A stretch of DNA of 64,000 nt from Candidatus Thorarchaeota archaeon (GTDB lineage: Archaea; Asgardarchaeota; Thorarchaeia; Thorarchaeales; Thorarchaeaceae), in assembly GCA_003345545.1 (NCBI GenBank), contig PRDH01000019.1, forward strand, positions 24,129 to 88,128, read 5' to 3'. Shown one piece after another: positions 16,366-24,895 of this stretch (position 1 is the stretch's first letter; each line of letters opens with the position of its first letter). Below the pieces are notes generated by a model. That model searched no databases. It saw nothing but the letters and a program-made list of their open reading frames with translations, and was not told the DNA's origin. The position numbers and the translations under genes were made by a program.

Positions 16366-18255
16366 ATGGCAAGTGGCCATATGGGAATGATACTACGTGT
16401 CAATCTGACGGAAGGAGAGTTCACCACAGATCCCTTACCCAAGCGGTGGAAGAAGGAGTTCATCGGAGGAGACGGTTTCGGGGCAAAGATACTCTTCGAA
16501 GAAGTACCCGCACGAATCGATCCACTGAGTGAGAAGAACAAGCTCATTATCGCTACCGGGCCCATCACAGGGACTCTATGGCCGATGAGCGGCAGAACCG
16601 TATTCATCTCGAAGTCACCGCTAACGGGAATCTGGGGCGAAAGTCATGTGGGGGGATTCCTAGGCCCCGAGCTCAAGTATGCGGGGTATGATGTGCTTGT
16701 CATAGAGGGAATGTCTGAAAAACCGGTCTACATCAGTATTGATGATTCAGACTTGCAGATCAAGGATGCACGACAGCTTTGGGGACTGACGACGGACAGA
16801 CTTACCAGCGCTATCAAAAAGGCACACAATGATCCTGATATTCAAGTTGCAGCAATAGGTCCTGCAGGGGAGCGACTTGTTCGGTATGCGTCAGTGTTGG
16901 TTAACCATGCACGAGCTGCTGGCAGAACAGGCATGGGTGCTGTTCTCGGCAGCAAGAAGGTCAAGGCAATCGCGATCAGGGGGCATGGTGCTGTCGAAGT
17001 CCACGACCATGCCGCATTTGTAGACCTAGCCAAGGAAGCTCACACTAGAGTACGAAGCAATCCTCAAGCCCGAGAAATGGGCAAGTATGGAACTTGGATA
17101 CTGACTGCGGTGAAACAAGAGATTGGTGAGTTGCCAACCTATAACCATCAGACTGGGGTCTTTGATGGCTGGGAGAAGTTAAGCGGTGACTACATTCGCC
17201 CCAAGTACACCGTCAGAGACAGGGCCTGTTTCGGCTGCAGTCTTGGCTGCAAGAAGCTCAACTATGTCCGTGAGGGCCCATTCGCGGGAACTCTCGAGGA
17301 GGGTCCTGAATACGAAGGTCTCATGGCATTTGGAAGCTCTCTGGGCGTAGATGATTACGCCACGGCCCTGAGAGCCAATCAGATTTGCAATAGATATGGA
17401 CTGGACATAATCTCTGCAGGCGCTTCGATAGGCTTCGCGATAGAGTCGTTTGTCAAGGGCGCAATCACAGCAAAGGACACAGGTGGTCTTACGCTTCAAT
17501 GGGGTGACAGGGAACAGATAATCAAACTGCTTCAGATGATTGCTGACAGAGATGGCTTTGGAGACCTCCTTGCAGAAGGAAGTAAGAGGGCTGCAGAAAC
17601 CATCGGCCGTGGTACGAATAAGTATGCTATTCATGTAAAAGGTATGGAAGTGTCCGGGCAAGACGGGCGTACCCATCGGAGTATCGCCCTAGGACATGCA
17701 ACGGGTGCCCGCGGTGCGGATCATCTAAGAAGTCTGGTTGTGGTTGATCAATTGGGCTACAAAGACGTAGCGGCAAGAAGATGGGGAGCTGATAAGCTTC
17801 CAGAGATTATCGATCCCTATAATGAGAAGTACAAGGCCAATGCCGTATTCGAATCTGAGAATGCGTACTGCATTCGTGACACTTTGATAGTGTGCTGGTA
17901 CTCAGTTTCATGGCCTCCAATCTTCTGGATGGAGGACTTTGCCAAGATGCTTCCTTTGGCAACTGGTGAGACGTACCTCGGCCAAGTGAGAAACCTGACA
18001 ACGATTGCGGAACGTCAGGTTACCCTAAAGCGCTTATTCAATGCCAGAGAAGGAATCACAAGAAAGGATGACCGGCTTCCAGATAGGTTTACCAAAGAAC
18101 CCATGCCAGATGGTCCCGGGAAGGGGCAGATAGTAAATCTCGATCCTATGCTTGATGACTACTACACTCTCAGAGGATGGGACGTGGAAACAGGTCTACC
18201 AACAGATGAAACGATAAGACGACTATCATTGGAGTGGACAAGAGCCCACTCCTAG
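16366..18255 (+). CDS. aor: Tungsten-containing aldehyde:ferredoxin oxidoreductase
   Basis: Oxidises an aldehyde to the carboxylic acid with a tungstopterin cofactor, passing electrons to ferredoxin. 629 residues from ATG 16366. The N-terminal AOR domain starts MGMILRVNLTEGEF and includes the tungstopterin segment TGTLWPMSGRTVF and SPLTGIWGESHVGG. The 4Fe-4S ligands CFGCSLGCK lie around residue 285, with the fourth cysteine expected late in the chain (one candidate is in YCIRDTLIVC). VSGQDGRTHRSIALGHATG corresponds to the second pterin-binding stretch. Length is normal for the family (about 605-630). The adjacent polyferredoxin is its probable electron acceptor. The physiological aldehyde is not readable. 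AOR-type enzymes are often used for amino-acid or formaldehyde-related oxidation. Confidence 0.93.
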   Translation: MASGHMGMILRVNLTEGEFTTDPLPKRWKKEFIGGDGFGAKILFEEVPARIDPLSEKNKLIIATGPITGTLWPMSGRTVFISKSPLTGIWGESHVGGFLGPELKYAGYDVLVIEGMSEKPVYISIDDSDLQIKDARQLWGLTTDRLTSAIKKAHNDPDIQVAAIGPAGERLVRYASVLVNHARAAGRTGMGAVLGSKKVKAIAIRGHGAVEVHDHAAFVDLAKEAHTRVRSNPQAREMGKYGTWILTAVKQEIGELPTYNHQTGVFDGWEKLSGDYIRPKYTVRDRACFGCSLGCKKLNYVREGPFAGTLEEGPEYEGLMAFGSSLGVDDYATALRANQICNRYGLDIISAGASIGFAIESFVKGAITAKDTGGLTLQWGDREQIIKLLQMIADRDGFGDLLAEGSKRAAETIGRGTNKYAIHVKGMEVSGQDGRTHRSIALGHATGARGADHLRSLVVVDQLGYKDVAARRWGADKLPEIIDPYNEKYKANAVFESENAYCIRDTLIVCWYSVSWPPIFWMEDFAKMLPLATGETYLGQVRNLTTIAERQVTLKRLFNAREGITRKDDRLPDRFTKEPMPDGPGKGQIVNLDPMLDDYYTLRGWDVETGLPTDETIRRLSLEWTRAHS

Positions 18256-18268
18256 TTGGCCCTCACGG

Positions 18269-19228
18269 TCACATTCTGACGTAGTCCACTCGATGTGTTG
18301 CTCCGCAGCTTGGACATGCGTATTGGTCTGGCCCCGTCCAATTAATCTTCTCCCAGGACATCGGAGCGTTGCAGTTCGTACAGTTGTCTTTGATTACAGG
18401 CCTAACAAAGACCGTATTAGCTGCTGCACTAGCCGAGCTCGCTTCCATTTCCTGAGTCGTTTCAGTCGCTGTGTAAGTGGGTCTGACACTGGCGGAGTCA
18501 CTAGTTTCATACTGACTGAGTGGATGATGGGGCACTATGTAGCTGAAAGGTCTAATCAACCAGTCAAGCTTTTCCGCTGGAGTGTTACTCCACGCACGAG
18601 TCTGCCAAACTCTTACCATATGGTCTTGTCTTGGTACGCGCCCTCTCAATTCGAACTTGCCATTTGTGGCCTTTATCTTGATCTTGTCTCCTCTGGACTC
18701 AAAGGTTTCGACCATGTGGAGTGGGAAGATGAACAACTTCCTGCTCTTTGCATCACTCTGATAGAGTCTGTAAGTCGTGAGAATGAAGCCCCCCGGATAG
18801 TATGTGAACACCTCTTCGCCCTTCAGCCAAGCGAAGGTCTGGTAGAAATGCATCGAGAATGGCTCATGATATCCAACGGATATCCATCGATTGTATGGAT
18901 GGTCGGGATGTACGAAGGGCACACCGCTTACTTCGCATATCTTCCTCTGACCTCCCACATTGAGCCGCTCAAACTCCCTTAGACCAAGGGCAGCCCGCAT
19001 TTCCTCTTTCTTCGGCATAGCTCCAACAAGGTTTACAATTCCATTGGTTACCTTGAACATGGCTGAGTTTGGAGTGAGCTTGTACTCTTTGATAATATGA
19101 AGAGGAAGAGTGACGCATGTCTTTGAGCCGCGACAGAACTGAATCAGTCTATAGTTCGTCACGATATACTCCTGATGTTGAGCAAGAACTCGCTCATTCT
19201 CGACTGGGATGTAGGTCACAAGTGACAT
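18269..19228 (-). CDS. Tandem PH-like domain protein with C-terminal zinc ribbon
   Basis: A 319-residue protein with two similar beta-rich units. Each has a hydrophobic strand, a T-x-YRL strand, a basic/polar turn and a phi-PLH-phi strand: VTNYRLIQFCRGSK then LPLHIIKEY (about residues 28-50), and LTTYRLYQSDAKSRK then FPLHMVETF (about 150-172). A later strand-helix pair follows (MFKVTNGIVNLVG; IKIKATNGKFELRG). This layout matches PH-like/GRAM or Vps36 GLUE-type lipid-binding folds, where the xTxxRL strand is characteristic. A linker and a zinc ribbon (CTNCNAP, CPSCGAT, about 284-308) end the protein. Membrane-phosphoinositide or protein binding is inferred. There is no adjacent partner gene. 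Confidence 0.6.
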   Translation of the reverse strand: MSLVTYIPVENERVLAQHQEYIVTNYRLIQFCRGSKTCVTLPLHIIKEYKLTPNSAMFKVTNGIVNLVGAMPKKEEMRAALGLREFERLNVGGQRKICEVSGVPFVHPDHPYNRWISVGYHEPFSMHFYQTFAWLKGEEVFTYYPGGFILTTYRLYQSDAKSRKLFIFPLHMVETFESRGDKIKIKATNGKFELRGRVPRQDHMVRVWQTRAWSNTPAEKLDWLIRPFSYIVPHHPLSQYETSDSASVRPTYTATETTQEMEASSASAAANTVFVRPVIKDNCTNCNAPMSWEKINWTGPDQYACPSCGATHRVDYVRM

Positions 19229-19321
19229 TGTAGATTACACCTACTACATTGAACTATCTATGAAGGCCACTTATCAGAATTAAAACATTGGTTGTACGTG
19301 GCCAGAACGTGCAAGGATGCT

Positions 19322-19543
19322 CTATTGTTGTGTTGCACTAGGTATTGATATGTACAAGACATCTTCGAAGCCCAAAATGCCATGCCCCATTGGGTTCACA
19401 AGTCTGACATAGTCATCGTAGACTTCCTCGACTCTTACATTTGGGATTTTTGCGAGCGTATCCTTCTGCATATATCTCAAATAGACTGTAAAAGTCTGTC
19501 CGGTTGTCTTCAGATCTTGGAATATGCTATGCCAATCCGGCAA
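19322..19543 (-). CDS. Small beta-rich protein in the GIY-YIG operon
   Basis: A 73-residue protein, MPDWHSIFQDL then alternating hydrophobic strands and a short turn (VRVEEVYDDYVRLVNP, GILGFEDVLYISI). The strand pattern resembles a small beta-barrel of the Sm/Hfq or SH3 kind, but no family is certain. Its ATG lies 2 bases after the stop of the GIY-YIG gene, so it is translated in the same operon as that gene and the PP-loop ATPase. A role in nucleic-acid binding with those partners is inferred from position only. Confidence 0.6.
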   Translation of the reverse strand: MPDWHSIFQDLKTTGQTFTVYLRYMQKDTLAKIPNVRVEEVYDDYVRLVNPMGHGILGFEDVLYISIPSATQQ

Positions 19544-19545
19544 GT

Positions 19546-20073
19546 TCAGATTTCCTCCTTATCTGCAACAACACAGTCTTTACCATTTAACACTTGCTGC
19601 TTAGGCGGTCGGAGTGGAATCGTACCATCGCATGTGATTTGTGGCTCGAATTCAAGTTCTTTTAAGACCTTCATCAGTGTTTCTTGAGGCCTCTCGATTT
19701 TCGGACATTGGAAAACATGGGATATGCAATGGTTTGTGCAGTCACTTGAGCCAAAACCCTTAGGGCCTGGAATGCACTCCATATTCTTTTCGAGAGCCTC
19801 TGCGATCTTGCACTCTGCTCGACTTGGGCTTTCAACGATGATGGCCGCCTGCAAGAACGCTGTTTCAGATAGCAGGTAATCAATGTGCCAGTGGATGTTC
19901 TTCCGCGATAGAAAGTGTCTTCTGACTCTTCTCTCCAGGCTTGTCGATCCGTTACCCATTGCCGAACCCACATACAGCCATGTTCCCTTTGATAATACAT
20001 GAGTTCCTAGCGACCCAATTGTGACTGATAGGTCAAGTGGGAGCTGCAGTATGAGAACGTATGCTCCCTTCAT
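19546..20073 (-). CDS. GIY-YIG-like DUF123 protein
   Basis: A 175-residue protein of the DUF123 group, found alone or fused to endonuclease III in archaea and thermophilic bacteria and related to GIY-YIG nucleases. Features are GAYVLILQLPLDL (first strand), GTWLYVGSAMGNGSTSL (the YVGSA motif, about residues 30-46), RRVRRHFLS, IHWHIDYLL (about 60-68) and the end motif GFGSSDCTNHCISH (about 106-119). The last 50 residues lie beyond the usual domain. Its start ATG overlaps the end of the PP-loop gene by 4 bases, which implies translational coupling. Nuclease activity has not been proven for the family. A role in RNA or DNA processing is inferred. Confidence 0.88.
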   Translation of the reverse strand: MKGAYVLILQLPLDLSVTIGSLGTHVLSKGTWLYVGSAMGNGSTSLERRVRRHFLSRKNIHWHIDYLLSETAFLQAAIIVESPSRAECKIAEALEKNMECIPGPKGFGSSDCTNHCISHVFQCPKIERPQETLMKVLKELEFEPQITCDGTIPLRPPKQQVLNGKDCVVADKEEI

Positions 20074-21143
20074 TCTTCTGAGTCACTCTCCATATCTGGG
20101 ACACTTTTGACAATGGTCTTGATATACTCCAGAGCTTGACCTGTCGTCAGAATTCCTGCCTGCAACTCTCTGAGAACCCTATTGATTGACGGTCCCATAT
20201 TCATCCATCCATTTGCGTTAGTGTCAGCAACAAGACGACATCCAAACTGCTTCCGAGAGATACTTCTTCCGTAGGTTTTCGAAATATGTTCTGTCCTGTG
20301 CTTCGTCAGTGACAGTGCTGCAGGAAGATGAATTGTCAATAATCTGCCATTCTCAACGATGGCCTGCCTTCCTGCGGGTAGCAATTCCCCAGTTACAAGG
20401 ACTGAGTGATTGCTTTCTGTTGCGTATCTCAGGAAACAGGCAAGAATCAAAGCATGGCATTCTCCGCAGGGGTGAATCTTACATTCTCTTGCTCGCCGAA
20501 CTACCTCTGAAGTGGCTTCGTCTTGGGGGATGCGTGTGAGCTTGACGTTAAGATGAGAACACCATTCAACCATCTCAGCCATCTCTCTTTGGTCAAGGAA
20601 TACATGCTGAAGATCAACGACAATCGCCTCCGGCTCGAAGCCACATTCCTTGAGAATGACCAGTGCTGCACTACTGTCGATTCCGCCCGAGAATGCAACT
20701 GCCACTCTTTCTCCATGACCTATCGATTTTTCGAAGACACAACTCTCCTCTGGGAATTTGAGTTCTTGAGTAATCAGTTTTCGGAGTCCCTGCAAAACTG
20801 ACCAGTGTGCCTCGACACCAGTTGAAGATGTTAGTTCTTCGATACGACGGAGGGTCAATTCGAGTCTGTGCTTCTTTAGAAGAATTTCATCCGCTCCATA
20901 GATTGTGACAGGTTGCATGACACGTTTGGCCAACTCAGCTGCCACCCTTCCCCCGGGACCGAGCAGAAGGCTCTTTTCTGATCTATCCGACGTGACAATA
21001 TGGAGACTGCCGTCAGGATGAGCAAACACCTGCCCGATTATTGGACTCACTCCGCGGTCCAATCCAAGCTCATCTCTGATGTCTTGTACAAGGGCTAAAA
21101 TCAGTTCTGGCTTCATTGATTCACTCTTAGATATGTTCCTCAT
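20070..21143 (-). CDS. PP-loop ATPase with N-terminal KH-like domain, putative tRNA-modifying enzyme
   Basis: About 357 residues. The ATG at 21141-21143 follows GGGTGA by 5 bases; other starts exist at 21149, 21152 and 21116. Residues 25-95 look like a KH RNA-binding domain (LLLGPGGRVAAELAKRV, with the GPGG loop). The C-terminal part is a PP-loop N-type ATP pyrophosphatase: AVAFSGGIDSSAALVIL (about residues 150-166) binds ATP, and a later CKIHPCGECHAL cysteine set resembles those of sulfur-transfer enzymes such as TtuA/TtcA. Together this suggests a tRNA thiolation or related base-modifying enzyme. It heads an operon with the DUF123 protein and a small beta-rich protein. The specific product is unknown. 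Confidence 0.78.
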   Translation of the reverse strand: MRNISKSESMKPELILALVQDIRDELGLDRGVSPIIGQVFAHPDGSLHIVTSDRSEKSLLLGPGGRVAAELAKRVMQPVTIYGADEILLKKHRLELTLRRIEELTSSTGVEAHWSVLQGLRKLITQELKFPEESCVFEKSIGHGERVAVAFSGGIDSSAALVILKECGFEPEAIVVDLQHVFLDQREMAEMVEWCSHLNVKLTRIPQDEATSEVVRRARECKIHPCGECHALILACFLRYATESNHSVLVTGELLPAGRQAIVENGRLLTIHLPAALSLTKHRTEHISKTYGRSISRKQFGCRLVADTNANGWMNMGPSINRVLRELQAGILTTGQALEYIKTIVKSVPDMESDSEE

Positions 21144-21201
21144 AAGCATCACCCATTGTCGATACGGTCATAAGGGCAAGAATGTTCACTCATGTGGGAA
21201 T

Positions 21202-22149
21202 ATGACTGCCGCAGAGATTATCCCTGGTGTTCATGCTATTCGAGGCAAGTTCGCTGGAGAGTTCGGATTCATCGCTAGTTATCTGATAGTTGATGAAGGG
21301 GAAGCTCTCGTCATTGATCCAGGCACAGCCGGAGACCCGGGCGAACGAATAGAGAAGGCTCTGAAATCGTTCGGTCTGAACCATAGAAGTGACCTTATCG
21401 GAATAGTCTGCACGCATGGGCATCCTGACCATGTTGGGGGTGCGAACAGACTGAGAAGAGCAACTGGTGCGCCGATTATGATTCATGAAAAGGATGCTGA
21501 GCTGCTTAGAAATCCCCAATCATTTTTCGAGGAGCGTTTGCTGATGGATCGTGCAACACGCCTTTCGATGAAGCTCGACAAGGGCCCTCTTCGTGTCAAT
21601 TATCGAGGGTGCGAACCTGACAGTCTACTCTCTGATGGTCAGAATATACAGATAGGGAGCACATCACTTCAAGTCATACTGACTGGAGGCCACTCAGCTG
21701 GACACTGCGTTTTGCATGATGGCAATAGAAAACTCCTCTTTGCAGGCGATGAGGTAAACAACTTCCCTAATGACCCCCGAAAATTCTACGTTGACTTGAC
21801 TGGAAGTCTCGTTTCCAGAATGGCTGCTCTTGAGAGGCTTTCAAAGATGGGCATAGAGCATCTCTTACCCTCTCATGATGTTCCGTACCTATTCGGTGAA
21901 GCTCGTCTGCAATTCGGAGCTGCCAAGGACGGCATTATGCATCTTCAGGATACAGTCCTAACGCACCTTGGAGATAGGGGTGAGGCAGATGTTGAGCAAC
22001 TTGTTTTTGATGTGAGGCAGTCCAGAAGTGTGCCTATTCCAGAGAGCCTTGATTCACTAATACAGACAACGATTCAAGTGACTCTCCAAGGGCTCGCAGA
22101 GGCTGGGCTGGTCAAGTCCCTTGGCAAGGGTGTTTGGACCAAGGTATAG
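21202..22149 (+). CDS. Metallo-beta-lactamase-fold hydrolase with C-terminal winged helix
   Basis: A 315-residue MBL-fold hydrolase starting MTAAEIIPGVHAIRG. The upstream open frame overlaps the divergent PP-loop gene and is not needed. The metal site shows as IVCTHGHPDHVGGANRL (HxHxDH, about residues 72-88), the later LTGGHSAGHCVLH (third histidine), FAGDEVNN (bridging aspartate) and LLPSHDVPY. The last 75 residues form a helical, winged-helix-like tail as in LACTB2-type proteins, which cleave single-stranded RNA, and in several glyoxalase II relatives. Either thioester hydrolysis or RNA cleavage is possible. It is divergent from the RNA-modification operon, which weakly favours the second. 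Confidence 0.85.
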   Translation: MTAAEIIPGVHAIRGKFAGEFGFIASYLIVDEGEALVIDPGTAGDPGERIEKALKSFGLNHRSDLIGIVCTHGHPDHVGGANRLRRATGAPIMIHEKDAELLRNPQSFFEERLLMDRATRLSMKLDKGPLRVNYRGCEPDSLLSDGQNIQIGSTSLQVILTGGHSAGHCVLHDGNRKLLFAGDEVNNFPNDPRKFYVDLTGSLVSRMAALERLSKMGIEHLLPSHDVPYLFGEARLQFGAAKDGIMHLQDTVLTHLGDRGEADVEQLVFDVRQSRSVPIPESLDSLIQTTIQVTLQGLAEAGLVKSLGKGVWTKV

Positions 22150-22200
22150 CCGAGGAGCTACGCGCAAGCTAGATTCAAATGAAAGAACACCGGTTCTCAT

Positions 22201-24891
22201 ATGACAGCTAATCCTCAAGATTGTCCATACCTTGGCAGTATTCGGGAGATGGCAAATGTGAGCAGGAAGAGCAGAAAAGATGTACAAGCGCAGAGTACTG
22301 TTGAAGCCATAAGAATGGCCTCTGCTTCAGTGTTGAGCACGACGACTGGCTTAGGCTATCCAGTTGGAAGTGCAAGAGGCGCTGGAAGCATGCTTGAACA
22401 GCATTCCGAAACAGTGTCCATGAGTATTGCACCTCTAATCTTCAACGTGCGTGATACCTTGAACTCGTCTGAAGGGTTGGAACTGCTCTCTATTGAGTGG
22501 AATCTCGAGAGAACTCCCGGCCCCGGAGTCTTGCCGGAACAGCTCATTGTTGTAGGCGGTTCTGAAGGTGGCGTCGGTTCTCACGTCTGTGTCCTGTGCT
22601 GGGAAAGGGGTGTCGTAGACCCGTTCAGGATAGATCAGTATGTGAAGGTCATCGCCAAGAAACTTGGCGATATAGAGGCCGCTGTCATCAACAATGATCT
22701 CAACTACGACCTCGATGGCCTATCCGTTATCCGACGTTTTGCTGACCGCCTAAACAGCGTCTTGTTCGTAGACATGCTTGACAGGCGTTTTCAGGGTACA
22801 TGGGATTCACTTCAAGTCAAAGATGAACAGATGGCTGTCGAAGCCATCGCGAAAATGTCAACGTATGATGATTTTACGCTTGTTCCTCCAGGCCTAAAGA
22901 TCGCTCGGCGCAATAGCCTTGAATTCAGGCTGCCGTCGTCGTCTAAGGAAGATTTCTTGGATCAGTTTCAACATCGAGTATTGACTCCCAGCGCAATAGA
23001 GATGCTGACAAAGACAGTCCCTGAAACAGGACAAGCAATACTTAACGAGTTGAATACCTATGCATATGCGAGGGAGGAGGCTGATGTTGCCGAGGGGACA
23101 ATCTCAGTTCTGAAAGAATACCTCAAGAGAGACACCGTGAAGCTGTCAGACCTCCAGTCCATTAAGAAAGCAACAGGTGAGTTTGTCGGTCATCTCAATG
23201 ATACCGTCGACTCGCTTGAGTCAATTGTTGATCAACACTCGAACTCTGGGAAGGCTTTGACTATTGCAGGACATAGAGACGCTCTTCTTTCAGATATTGA
23301 TGCAAACCACGAACGATTCGATGGTATCAATGGCACACTTGCTCACATGCTAATTGTTCAAATCATGAAGTCTATTGGGCGCGAATCATTTGGAGTGGAG
23401 GATATTCGTGCATGGCAACTACGAAGCGCTCTAAGCTATGCCATTGCATATGCAAAGAGAGTTGCACAGTACTTTGCTGAGGAACTCGATCACTACCTGA
23501 TTGCTTCTGCCGCAAGAAAGGCATTCTTTGTCGCGCTCCGTGATTTTCGTCAAGAAACCGTACAGGTTGGAATGGATTCAACTGACCTGATGCTTTTCGA
23601 GAAGTTCTATGCTGAGGTTCAATCTCAGCTCAATGCATCCTTCTCGAGAAAATCGTACCAAGGTGTGCAGTATCATGATTTCATTCAGCTAATGGACACG
23701 ATTACGCGGGAAATAATCGAAACCTTCAGGCATATCGATGTATGGAATCTAATCAATTTCTCCGACGTTGCGGATATTGCTCGTTCTGAGATACAAAAGA
23801 GACATGCAGGCCAGTCAAGTGACGGAGCTCTAATGTCGGATGGCAATGCGCTCATGAGCCTACTGAACGCGTTTCAGAACACTGTTTCTGATATTATCCC
23901 TGATGTGGCCGACACTATTCTATCAAAATCTCTTATTCGAAAGATGATTGAGAAGATTAGGTCTGATGGCACAGGTCTGGGTAATGAATTGGCATCTGCG
24001 ATTGAAAGTGTCGGCGAGAAGTCCCAGGAGTGGAAAAGAGAGGCTGTGGCCTGGGTAGAAGGCTTTCGAGATAGTGTAGACCCCACACAATCCACCCCCG
24101 TGAGTCTGCTTGCGCTGTTGCAGTATATCCATGAGCTATTGGACCAAGTGGTATCACCAAGTGCAATGGCTGATCGAGTAAAGGCAGAGGCTGACGCGAA
24201 AGAAGCTGTCTACCAAGCCAAAGTCAATGATTGGCAATTCGCCTGTAAAGAAATCGAAAAGGAGAATGTGTCAATTCGACAACGAAACAACAGACGTGAG
24301 GAGCTCATTGCAGAAGCCACAAGGCAGTTTGAAATGGAGATGTCTGCATTTGAGCAGCAAGTCCGTGATTATCAAGAAAAGGTTGAGCAGAGAGAGTCTC
24401 TGGCAGCAAGTGCAGCTGGAGCGCAGGTTACATTACCAGCATTACCTCTGGAACCAGTTCGTCCTTCTCCTCTAGGGCCGCGAGTTGACAAAATAAGAGG
24501 AAACAATCCAACTGAGCTTGAGAAATCCTTCCCGCCTGAACCGCAACCTGAACCAACACTTCGTTACTACACTGAGTTGCGAGACCTTCTATACGATAAG
24601 CTGAGTGAGATGAAAGAACGTGAAAAGAGCATGGAAGAGACATTTGCTCGGAGAGTCTTACGGCTTCAGGCAGAAGGCATGGGCGCCATTGGAGAGATTG
24701 ACATCAATATCGGTGATGATTTTCTGCAGCATCTGATGGACTCGCGAATTCGTACTCTGGGCAGGCTACTTCCTCGTATCTCTCGCGTTTTCTTGAGGAA
24801 TCCGAAGATACCAGGCCTCCTCTATCTTGTATCATATGCGTACTATAAAGAGGGTTTGACTATGTCGATTGGGAGCACGTTTCTGAGGTGA
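22201..24891 (+). CDS. Large coiled-coil protein of unknown function (first of a coupled pair)
   Basis: An 896-residue protein I cannot place in a family. The N-terminal 220 residues look globular, with VVGGSEGGVGSHVCVLCWERG (about 117-137) followed by FRIDQYVKVIAKKLGDI and alternating alpha/beta character. From about 260 to 640 it is mainly helical with few prolines. From about 660 to 760 it is a highly charged coiled coil (EKENVSIRQRNNRREELI), then a proline-rich linker (about 750-790, EPVRPSPLGP) and a final helical domain with a hydrophobic end. There is no signal peptide. It ends 4 bases before the ATG of a second large gene, so the two products are made together and probably interact. 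An alternative ATG is at 22249. Confidence 0.72.
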   Translation: MTANPQDCPYLGSIREMANVSRKSRKDVQAQSTVEAIRMASASVLSTTTGLGYPVGSARGAGSMLEQHSETVSMSIAPLIFNVRDTLNSSEGLELLSIEWNLERTPGPGVLPEQLIVVGGSEGGVGSHVCVLCWERGVVDPFRIDQYVKVIAKKLGDIEAAVINNDLNYDLDGLSVIRRFADRLNSVLFVDMLDRRFQGTWDSLQVKDEQMAVEAIAKMSTYDDFTLVPPGLKIARRNSLEFRLPSSSKEDFLDQFQHRVLTPSAIEMLTKTVPETGQAILNELNTYAYAREEADVAEGTISVLKEYLKRDTVKLSDLQSIKKATGEFVGHLNDTVDSLESIVDQHSNSGKALTIAGHRDALLSDIDANHERFDGINGTLAHMLIVQIMKSIGRESFGVEDIRAWQLRSALSYAIAYAKRVAQYFAEELDHYLIASAARKAFFVALRDFRQETVQVGMDSTDLMLFEKFYAEVQSQLNASFSRKSYQGVQYHDFIQLMDTITREIIETFRHIDVWNLINFSDVADIARSEIQKRHAGQSSDGALMSDGNALMSLLNAFQNTVSDIIPDVADTILSKSLIRKMIEKIRSDGTGLGNELASAIESVGEKSQEWKREAVAWVEGFRDSVDPTQSTPVSLLALLQYIHELLDQVVSPSAMADRVKAEADAKEAVYQAKVNDWQFACKEIEKENVSIRQRNNRREELIAEATRQFEMEMSAFEQQVRDYQEKVEQRESLAASAAGAQVTLPALPLEPVRPSPLGPRVDKIRGNNPTELEKSFPPEPQPEPTLRYYTELRDLLYDKLSEMKEREKSMEETFARRVLRLQAEGMGAIGEIDINIGDDFLQHLMDSRIRTLGRLLPRISRVFLRNPKIPGLLYLVSYAYYKEGLTMSIGSTFLR

Positions 24892-24895
24892 TTTG

